Assembly (NCBI GenBank): GCA_003650185.1 | Contig: QMOF01000145.1 | Location: 1-5,989, forward strand | Reading direction: 5' to 3' | Source: Chloroflexota bacterium | Lineage (GTDB): Bacteria; Chloroflexota; Dehalococcoidia; UBA2247; RBG-13-53-26 | Length of the DNA stretch: 5,989 bases | In this document: positions 1-4,583 of the stretch, in pieces | Layout: every line of letters starts with the position of its first letter | Position numbering within the stretch: position 1 is the first letter of the stretch | Notes under the pieces: model-generated | What the model was told of the DNA's origin: nothing | Seen by the model: only the letters and a program-made list of their open reading frames with translations | Database searches by the model: none | Program-made: the position numbers and the translations under genes

Positions 1-1
1 T

Positions 2-604
2 CAGACAGAGGGGAAGGGCAGGCTGGGGCGAAGGTGGGTCTCGACGCCGGGGAGCAGCGTTCTGCTGTCGATCATTCTCCACCCTGCTCCGTCGCAGTTA
101 GCTCAGATCAACATGGCCGCGGGCTTGGCTGTGGTCGGCACCATCGAGAAGTCAACCAGTCTCAAAGCAGCGATCAAGTGGCCTAATGATATCCTGATCA
201 ACGGCAAGAAGGTATGCGGGATACTGATGGAAAACCTGTTTGAAGGAGGGCAGCTTAAAGCCGCCCTCCTGGGAATAGGACTGAATATCAGGCTGGATGT
301 CTCCTGCTATGAGGAAATATCAAACATAGCCACCAGCCTGAGCGGCGAATCAGGCATGGACCTCACCCCACCAGAGATAGTGCCCTCGCTGCTGGACGAA
401 CTTGACCGGGTATACCGTAGCCTGCAAGGGGGCACCGATATCTACGCAGAGTGGCTAGCGCGTGTGGAAACGCTGGGCAGGTTTGTGCGAGTGAGACACG
501 GTGACTCGATTGAGGAAGGCTACCTGGCATCGATTGCCCCAGATGGCAGCGCAACGCTACAGCGTTCAGATGGGAGCCAGGTGACCATCTTCACCGGCGA
601 CTGA
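2..604 (+). CDS. birA: Biotin-[acetyl-CoA-carboxylase] ligase, 3' part (5' end outside window)
   Basis: Biotin-protein ligase makes biotinyl-5'-AMP and transfers biotin to the carrier lysine of biotin-dependent carboxylases in the cytoplasm. The reading frame is open from base 2, so an ATG at 113 is internal, not the start. The first visible residues, QTEGKGRLGRRW, match the biotin/AMP-binding loop of the family (GRGRxGRxW). KWPNDI (about bases 176-193) carries the conserved active-site lysine, followed by KVCGILME and GIGLNI, all BirA catalytic-core signatures. The last 45 or so residues (GRFVRVRHG...DGSATL) fit the small SH3-like C-terminal domain. About 200 residues are visible; the missing N-terminus would hold the start of the catalytic domain and possibly a DNA-binding domain, so whether this BirA is also a repressor cannot be told. 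The stop lies 5 nt before the acyl-CoA dehydrogenase, implying cotranscription. Function is confident; the 5' end is unknown. Confidence 0.93.
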   Translation, partial: QTEGKGRLGRRWVSTPGSSVLLSIILHPAPSQLAQINMAAGLAVVGTIEKSTSLKAAIKWPNDILINGKKVCGILMENLFEGGQLKAALLGIGLNIRLDVSCYEEISNIATSLSGESGMDLTPPEIVPSLLDELDRVYRSLQGGTDIYAEWLARVETLGRFVRVRHGDSIEEGYLASIAPDGSATLQRSDGSQVTIFTGD

Positions 605-609
605 CGACC

Positions 610-1767
610 ATGGACTTCGAATTCACCGAGGAGCAACAGAGATTCCGCCAAGAAGTACGGGACTTCTGCTTAAGCACGCCTCGGTACCGGCTCGTTGACC
701 CGACTGAAGAAAGCTTCTTCTCGCCGCAATACTACGCTGAGGTAGCCGCCAGGGGGTGGCTAGGGCTACACTGGCCGACCGAATATGGAGGCCAGGGGCG
801 CACGTGGGTGGAGACAGTCATTCTCAACGAGGAGATGGGGTACCGCAGAGCACCACTGGGCGATCTCTACTATCAGACCTTCGGTCTCTTTGGCGATTTC
901 TGCTGCGCGCACGGCACGGAGCAGCAGAAGAAGCAGTACCTGCCAAGGATAGCCAGTGGCAAGATCAGGTTCGCGCGTGGCTTCACCGAACCGGAGGCTG
1001 GTTACGATCTTACCGCTATCCAGACCTATGCCCGGCCAGATGGTGGGGATTACATAATCAATGGCCCCAAGCGTTTCATCACTGGTGCGAACGTGGCCGA
1101 ATTCGTGCTGCTGATGGCCAGGACCAACCGCGATACACCCCGAGGCAAGGGCCTTAGTTTCTTCATAGTGGATATGAGATCGCCCGGCATTAGTGTGACT
1201 CCCGTGTGGTCGATAGCCTTGAGGACCAACGACCTTTTCTTTGATGACGTGAGGGTGCCCGCCGACAACATGATAGGCGAGAAGGACCGGGCGCTTGAGT
1301 ACCTCGAGGATGACCCTCATTTGCGTTACGAGACAAGCCTTGGCTTCATGTTAGGAGGTGCGCGGCGAACATTTGAAAGACTGGTCCTCTTTGCCAGAGA
1401 GGACAACAGTCGCTGCTGCTTGGGAGAGAGGCCGGAGGTGCGCCAAAAGCTGGCGGACCTGGCCATCGAGATCGAGGCCCTACGCCTGATGACCTACCGC
1501 GTGGCCTGGATGCGTAGCAACGGTCTCACTACCAGGTACGAGGTCTACCTGGAGAAGCTCCTGGAAGCCGAAGTAGACCAAAGACTGACCAGGGCTGCCA
1601 CAGATATGCTTGGCCTTCCAGCCCAGCTAGGGCTGGGAGCGCAGTATGCTCCCATGAGAGGGATGCTGTCTATTCTCGCCAGCGCAAGTCTCATCAGCTT
1701 CCTTCCGGGCAGCCCCGAAGTGCTGAGGAATGGCATAGCCAGGACTGTGCTCGACCTAGCAACATAG
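610..1767 (+). CDS. Acyl-CoA dehydrogenase family flavoprotein
   Basis: A 385-residue FAD enzyme of the acyl-CoA dehydrogenase family, which introduces an alpha-beta double bond into acyl-CoA and passes electrons to ETF. Full family length and domain order are visible: N-terminal helical domain (MDFEFTEEQQRFRQEVRDF; GWLGLHWPTEYGGQG), middle beta domain with the flavin/substrate motif GFTEPEAGYDLTAIQTYA, then NGPKRFITGA and LFFDDVRVPADNMIGE, and a C-terminal helical domain. The usual catalytic glutamate, in the C-terminal xEGTSE-like motif, is not seen: the matching stretch reads LPGSPEVLRNGIA with Pro366 at that position. Glu241 (LRYETS) in the helix where isovaleryl-CoA-type enzymes keep their base is a possible substitute, though my alignment there is offset by about two residues. 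The ATG follows the birA stop by 5 nt and has no clear Shine-Dalgarno, so translation is probably coupled. Substrate cannot be named; it could be an FadE-like or partner-subunit type. Confidence 0.92.
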   Translation: MDFEFTEEQQRFRQEVRDFCLSTPRYRLVDPTEESFFSPQYYAEVAARGWLGLHWPTEYGGQGRTWVETVILNEEMGYRRAPLGDLYYQTFGLFGDFCCAHGTEQQKKQYLPRIASGKIRFARGFTEPEAGYDLTAIQTYARPDGGDYIINGPKRFITGANVAEFVLLMARTNRDTPRGKGLSFFIVDMRSPGISVTPVWSIALRTNDLFFDDVRVPADNMIGEKDRALEYLEDDPHLRYETSLGFMLGGARRTFERLVLFAREDNSRCCLGERPEVRQKLADLAIEIEALRLMTYRVAWMRSNGLTTRYEVYLEKLLEAEVDQRLTRAATDMLGLPAQLGLGAQYAPMRGMLSILASASLISFLPGSPEVLRNGIARTVLDLAT

Positions 1768-1819
1768 CCCAAACAATGGCCCTGGCTGGAAGAGGGCGCC
1801 CGGAGAAGCGGGCAAAGGC

Positions 1820-1825
1820 AGGAGG
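1820..1825 (+). promoter_or_regulatory. Shine-Dalgarno AGGAGG deciding the start at 1830
   Basis: AGGAGG lies 4 nt before ATG 1830. The frame is open further upstream to an ATG at 1776, but the 18 residues in between (Gly/Arg/Lys-rich) do not look like the GlcG/HbpS family and that ATG has no ribosome binding site. The site therefore supports 1830 as the true start. Confidence 0.75.
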
Positions 1826-1829
1826 TGCC

Positions 1830-2249
1830 ATGTACAGGACGGAAACTCTGGGGTTGGAGGAGGCAAGAACGGCGATGGAAGCCGTAATCAACAAGGCTCT
1901 GGCCGAGCCGGCCAGACCGGTGGCAATTGCGGTGGTGGACAAAGCTGGTGAACTCATCTGCTATGCCAGAATGGATGGTGCTAACCGATTCAACCAGTTG
2001 ATGGCGATAAGGAAGGCCTCGACCGCGGCGCAACTGGGAGTAGATACAAAGCTCTTGCGGCAAGGTCTAAAGGCTATCGACATGAGCTTCACCGATATGG
2101 GCAGCACGGAACTGACCATTGTGCCCGGGGGCGTGTGTGTATATCATTCAGGCACCAAGGCGGTTCTCGGGGGGATAGGCGTCAGCGGTCGTCCGTATCA
2201 CGAAGATGAGGACCTGGCTCGTTCGGGGGCGGACACGCTGGCTCTCTAG
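1830..2249 (+). CDS. GlcG/HbpS family (DUF336) protein
   Basis: A 139-residue protein of the GlcG/HbpS family, the same fold as the C-terminal domain of PduO-type corrinoid adenosyltransferases. Some members bind heme or corrinoid; the role of most is unsettled. Family marks are VAIAVVDKAGELICYARMDG (residues 31-50), the KAxTA segment (AIRKASTAAQLG, about 59-70), TIVPGGVCVY (96-105), GGIGVSGR (114-121) and the acidic tail EDEDLARSGA (125-134). Length matches the family when the start is placed at 1830 after AGGAGG. No signal peptide or membrane segment is visible, so it is probably cytoplasmic. It lies 62 nt after the acyl-CoA dehydrogenase stop and 29 nt before the nitroreductase. Such genes often sit among aromatic or organic-acid catabolic genes, which fits here, but a specific ligand or reaction cannot be read from the sequence. 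Confidence 0.87.
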   Translation: MYRTETLGLEEARTAMEAVINKALAEPARPVAIAVVDKAGELICYARMDGANRFNQLMAIRKASTAAQLGVDTKLLRQGLKAIDMSFTDMGSTELTIVPGGVCVYHSGTKAVLGGIGVSGRPYHEDEDLARSGADTLAL

Positions 2250-2266
2250 AGAAACGAGCTCAGGTG

Positions 2267-2273
2267 AAGGAGG
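2267..2273 (+). promoter_or_regulatory. Shine-Dalgarno AAGGAGG deciding the start at 2279
   Basis: A perfect AAGGAGG sits 5 nt before ATG 2279. A GTG in the same frame at 2264 would place this site inside the coding region and has no binding site of its own, so 2279 is the better start for the nitroreductase. Confidence 0.82.
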
Positions 2274-2278
2274 ACAGC

Positions 2279-2827
2279 ATGGAAGTGATGTCAGCTATTC
2301 TGACGAGAAGGAGTGTGCGGCACTACCAACCTGATCCGGTGAAAGAAGAAGACCTCACGGCTGTTCTGGAGGCCGCACGCTGGGCACCCTCGTGGGCCAA
2401 CACCCAGTGCTGGCGATTCGTGGTAGTGCGAGACGCAGCCACCAAGGCCGCGCATGCTGGGACCCTTAGCCCGGGTAACCCGGCCACCTCTGCCATAACT
2501 GAGGCGCCGGTGGTCATAGCGGCCTGCGCCGAGCTGGGTAGGGCGGGATACAAGCGTGGTGAAGCGTGCACCGACAAGGGTGACTGGTTCATGTTCGATG
2601 TGGCGCTGGCCATGCAGAACCTGGTTCTGGCAGCGCACTCCCTGGGACTGGGTACAGTACACGTCGGCCTGGTAGATGCCCCCAGAGCAGCCAAGATACT
2701 GGGGCTGCCGCCGGGTATTGTCTTCGTAGAGATGACGCCGCTGGGTTATCCGGCAGAGCAGCCGAAGGCGCCGCCGAGAAAAGAAGTCTCAGAGATGGTG
2801 TTCTACGACAGGTATGGCCAGCACTAG
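2279..2827 (+). CDS. Nitroreductase family FMN-dependent oxidoreductase
   Basis: A 182-residue protein of the nitroreductase superfamily, flavin enzymes that use NAD(P)H to reduce nitroaromatics, quinones, enones or other electrophiles. The N-terminal FMN-phosphate motif RRSVRHY is at residues 10-16, followed by APSWANTQCWRF (36-47), the family APSxxNxQPW element with Cys44 in place of the usual Pro. The central helix DVALAMQNLVLAAHSLGLGT and the C-terminal PLGYPAEQP are typical, and the length is that of the small single-domain members. Dimerisation, with FMN at the interface, is expected from the family. The true substrate is unknown; many members act on physiological substrates rather than nitro compounds. 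It is the last gene of the plus-strand group and converges on the SDR gene. Family assignment is firm, the reaction is not. Confidence 0.93.
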   Translation: MEVMSAILTRRSVRHYQPDPVKEEDLTAVLEAARWAPSWANTQCWRFVVVRDAATKAAHAGTLSPGNPATSAITEAPVVIAACAELGRAGYKRGEACTDKGDWFMFDVALAMQNLVLAAHSLGLGTVHVGLVDAPRAAKILGLPPGIVFVEMTPLGYPAEQPKAPPRKEVSEMVFYDRYGQH

Positions 2828-2835
2828 AGATAAGC

Positions 2836-2852
2836 GCCCCTCGTGGCGGGGC
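2836..2852. terminator. Possible hairpin in the convergent intergenic region
   Basis: GCCCC (2836-2840) and GGGGC (2848-2852) form a 5-bp G/C stem around a 7-nt loop, 9 nt after the nitroreductase stop. It is followed directly by a second short inverted repeat CAGC-CAT-GCTG (2852-2862). There is no T-run, so this is at best a weak or factor-assisted terminator. Confidence 0.3.
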
Positions 2853-2885
2853 AGCCATGCTGGCCTTGGCAGGGGAAGGAAAGAT

Positions 2886-2907
2886 CGCAGGGGACAGAGC
2901 CCCCGCG
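2886..2907. terminator. Possible bidirectional hairpin between convergent genes
   Basis: CGCAGGGG (2886-2893) pairs with CCCCCGCG (2900-2907) as an 8-bp stem with one A·C mismatch and a 6-nt loop. It lies 58 nt past the nitroreductase stop and 35 nt past the SDR stop on the other strand, a sensible place for a shared terminator. No real T-tract follows on either strand, so intrinsic termination is uncertain. Confidence 0.35.
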
Positions 2908-2942
2908 TATTGATCTGGAGGAGGTCGAGGCAGTGCTGTGGA

Positions 2943-3881
2943 CTACTTTTTCGGTTCCTCAGGTGGTGCTGGGTTGACATAACCCGGGAGCAGTATCTTG
3001 GGAACCAGCTCTTCCAGTTCATCTACCGTCCACTTGTCACCTCGGGTATGGTTCTTGTAGATAATCCTGGTTATCACTGGCTCTGAGTAGACACCGACTG
3101 TGCCGCCGGTGGCCCTGAAGACTACGCCGTTTATGCCGGAGGCCGCGTCCGTACACAGGTAAGTCACTATCGGAGGGACGAACTCGGGCCCTGGCATGTT
3201 TATCCGTTCCAGGTATACCTGCTCTGAGATTTCGCCCTGCTCGAACTGCCTCTTGAATTTTGCCTTGACCTGCTCATTCAGGGTGAGCCTGGTTGCAGCC
3301 ATCGGGACGATGCAGTTACAGGTCACGCCATATCTTCCCACCTCTCGGGCCACAGTGCGAGTGAGACTGGTTATTCCCCCTTTGGCAGCACTATAGTTGG
3401 CCTGGCCCACACTGCCCTGCCATGCCGCAGACCCTGTGTTGATGATCCGCCCCGATCGCTGAGATCTCATCAAACCGACAGCGTGACGGCACATATTGAA
3501 CGTGCCTTTGAGGTGGACGTTGAGCACAGCATCCCATTCTTCTTCGGTCATGTTGTGGATCATTCGGTCGCGGACGATGCCGGCAACGTTGACAAGGATG
3601 TCCAAACGGCCGAAGGTGTCGACGCAACTCTTGACCAACGCCTCAGCGGTAGCAAAGTTAGTTATATCGTCGTAGTTGGCAATGGCCGTGCTGCCCAGCT
3701 TCTTGATATCTGCAACCGTCTCATCGGGAGGCGCCAGTTCATGTCCTTCGTCGGGAGTCCGGGCCACATCATTGACCACCACCTTGGCCCCTTCTGCGGC
3801 TAGTGCCAAGGCAATCTCTCTCCCGATACCGCGCCCGGCACCGGTGACTATAGCGTTCTTACCTTCAAGCTTTGTCCCCAT
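2943..3881 (-). CDS. Long-form short-chain dehydrogenase/reductase (SDR)
   Basis: A 312-residue NAD(P)-dependent SDR that interconverts a hydroxyl and a keto group. The Rossmann motif TGAGRGIG is at residues 13-20, Asp38 at the end of the second strand favours NAD(H), the NNAG motif appears as NVAG (98-101), and the catalytic tetrad Asn121, Ser151, Tyr163, Lys167 (GSAAWQGS; NYSAAKGG) is intact. The core is about 60 residues longer than classical 250-residue SDRs: after the C-terminal segment (YLCTDAASGINGVVF) comes a tail with WTVDELEELVPKILL and a Pro/Glu/Lys-rich end. This resembles the hydroxyacyl-CoA dehydrogenase domain of peroxisomal multifunctional enzyme type 2 and its bacterial stand-alone relatives, so a 3-hydroxyacyl-CoA or similar substrate is a reasonable inference. 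The ATG at 3881 is preceded by AAGGAGG 12 nt upstream. The gene follows the winged-helix gene by 36 nt and is probably cotranscribed with it. Confidence 0.94.
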   Translation of the reverse strand: MGTKLEGKNAIVTGAGRGIGREIALALAAEGAKVVVNDVARTPDEGHELAPPDETVADIKKLGSTAIANYDDITNFATAEALVKSCVDTFGRLDILVNVAGIVRDRMIHNMTEEEWDAVLNVHLKGTFNMCRHAVGLMRSQRSGRIINTGSAAWQGSVGQANYSAAKGGITSLTRTVAREVGRYGVTCNCIVPMAATRLTLNEQVKAKFKRQFEQGEISEQVYLERINMPGPEFVPPIVTYLCTDAASGINGVVFRATGGTVGVYSEPVITRIIYKNHTRGDKWTVDELEELVPKILLPGYVNPAPPEEPKK

Positions 3882-3893
3882 ATCCTTCAGTTG

Positions 3894-3900
3894 CCTCCTT
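3894..3900 (-). promoter_or_regulatory. Shine-Dalgarno AAGGAGG upstream of the SDR gene
   Basis: On the minus strand AAGGAGG precedes the SDR ATG by 12 nt, somewhat longer than ideal; a second, weaker GAAGG lies nearer the ATG. Both support initiation at 3881, where the protein begins with the typical MGTKLEGKNAIVTGAG. Confidence 0.6.
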
Positions 3901-3917
3901 ACGAAAGAACTTCGCCT

Positions 3918-4202
3918 CTACTGTTGCCTCTTCTTGCTCAGCTCGGTATCGAGGAGCCCTATCGCCTCGAGCGAGCCGTAGTATACTCTCCTGCCCAACC
4001 TTTTCTTGGCAATGAGTCCCTTCTTCTCCAGCGCCCAGCAGCACCAACTGGCATTGCTCTTGCTCAGCCCCAGCGATGGGCCAAGTTCCCTTATCTCCGT
4101 CACGGCAAAGACTTCGTACGGGTGCGATTTCAGGAAGCCCAGCATCGACTGTTGAGATGATGGCAGGTCTGTCTCTGAAGCTAAGGCGATTATCCTGGTC
4201 AC
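3918..4202 (-). CDS. Small winged-helix DNA-binding protein, putative transcriptional regulator
   Basis: A 94-residue hypothetical protein with the pattern of a winged helix-turn-helix domain: a first helix near residues 15-26 (SSQQSMLGFLKS), a second near 35-44 (TEIRELGPSL), a likely recognition helix at 47-60 (SKSNASWCCWALEKKG), then LIAKKRLGRRVYYGS as beta wing. The A-L-E-K-K-G-L-I core followed by a basic wing ending in Tyr-Tyr is characteristic of MarR/ArsR-like and similar small regulators. No ligand- or metal-binding domain is visible, though Cys54-Cys55 lie in the recognition helix. The start is given as GTG at 4202, the longest option; an in-frame stop at 4221-4223 bounds it. It has no clear ribosome binding site, and ATG at 4145 would remove the first 19 residues without touching the fold. 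It lies 36 nt upstream of the SDR, which it may regulate. Exact family not recognised. Confidence 0.7.
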   Translation of the reverse strand: MTRIIALASETDLPSSQQSMLGFLKSHPYEVFAVTEIRELGPSLGLSKSNASWCCWALEKKGLIAKKRLGRRVYYGSLEAIGLLDTELSKKRQQ

Positions 4203-4307
4203 CGCCGTTGCAGAAAAGGATCAGAGGAGTTGCAGTAATAGATCAATATCATTTCAGCGGATCGGTAGTACAATCTGCGACGCTGGGCTTCATATCCAAC
4301 TGCTCAC
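4203..4307. other. Short non-coding gap between the winged-helix gene and the tRNA
   Basis: About 105 nt without a credible gene. It must hold the 3' flank of the tRNA transcript and either a promoter for the winged-helix/SDR unit or read-through from the tRNA. I see no convincing promoter: the best minus-strand candidate pairs TTGTAC with TGATAT at 16 nt, only 3 of 6 matches each. No T-tailed hairpin is visible. Confidence 0.5.
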
Positions 4308-4382
4308 TGGAGCGGGTGGCGGGATTCGAACCCGTGACCCCTTGCTTGGGAAGCAAGTACTCTACCGCTGAGTTACACCCGC
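4308..4382 (-). tRNA. tRNA-Gly (anticodon CCC)
   Basis: Read on the minus strand, the sequence folds as a complete cloverleaf of 72 nt plus an encoded CCA (4308-4310). The acceptor stem GCGGGTG/CACCCGC is perfect, with discriminator T. The D stem ACTC/GAGT closes a loop containing GG. The anticodon stem CTTGC/GCAAG encloses TTCCCAA, giving anticodon CCC, which reads GGG glycine codons. The variable loop is GGGTC, and the T-arm has TTCGAAT flanked by ACGGG/CCCGC with one A·C mismatch at the 49-65 pair. Overall it resembles E. coli tRNA-Gly(CCC), including the acceptor stem GCGGG start and CCA end. A strong promoter lies just upstream. Confidence 0.95.
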
Positions 4383-4395
4383 CCATTTCGAATGT

Positions 4396-4424
4396 ATTCT
4401 AGACCAAAAATCGGTGACTGTAAA
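4396..4424 (-). promoter_or_regulatory. Sigma-70-type promoter of tRNA-Gly
   Basis: On the minus strand TTTACA (-35; 4419-4424) and TAGAAT (-10; 4396-4401) each match the consensus at 5 of 6 positions and are separated by exactly 17 nt. The -10 box ends 13 nt before the first base of the tRNA, which leaves a leader of about 6-7 nt, usual for a tRNA gene. The spacer holds an A/T-rich GATTTTT run. Confidence 0.8.
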
Positions 4425-4481
4425 GCGCCCGTACCCGTTCACATAGGCTGGTTCCGCTGTCCTGGTATCACAAACGCTCGG

Positions 4482-4499
4482 CGGGCTGAAGCAGACCCG
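4482..4499 (-). terminator. Weak hairpin downstream of the sulfatase-like gene
   Basis: On the minus strand CGGG(T)CTG pairs with CAGCCCG around a CTT loop: 7 bp with one bulged T, about 85 nt after the sulfatase-like gene's stop and before the tRNA promoter. Only GTTTGTG follows, not a T-tract, so it is an uncertain terminator. Confidence 0.25.
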
Positions 4500-4517
4500 T
4501 TGACCACCAGTTGACCA
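4499..4517. repeat. Short tandem direct repeat GTTGACCA
   Basis: GTTGACCA occurs at 4499-4506 and again at 4510-4517, an 11-nt period (one helical turn), in the spacer between the sulfatase-like gene and the tRNA. Two same-face copies could be a protein-binding site, but two 8-mers may also be chance. Confidence 0.35.
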
Positions 4518-4583
4518 GCTTGAGACTCTGACTGAGCCTGCCGGGATACAGGTATGAGTACAACCGGGAAAACGCGGAAAGGA

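Noticed and set aside
113..604. birA starting at ATG 113
   Set aside because: Upstream residues in the same frame carry the conserved biotin-binding loop, so the gene starts before the window.
1776..1829. Upstream ATG extension of the GlcG-like protein
   Set aside because: No Shine-Dalgarno before ATG 1776, the extra residues do not match the family, and AGGAGG supports 1830.
2264..2278. GTG start for the nitroreductase
   Set aside because: It would put the perfect AAGGAGG inside the gene; the ATG at 2279 is correctly spaced from it.
2814..3086. Plus-strand frame across the convergent junction
   Set aside because: Overlaps the nitroreductase end and the antisense of the SDR, with no family resemblance; it is a chance frame.
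4076..4402. Plus-strand frame ending in a GFEPVTPCLGSKYSTAELHPP-like sequence
   Set aside because: This is the well-known false protein made by translating the antisense of a tRNA; it overlaps tRNA-Gly on the other strand.
4383..4583. Possible integrated element or attachment site beside the tRNA
   Set aside because: No integrase, no second copy of the tRNA 3' end and no other mobile-element mark in the window.
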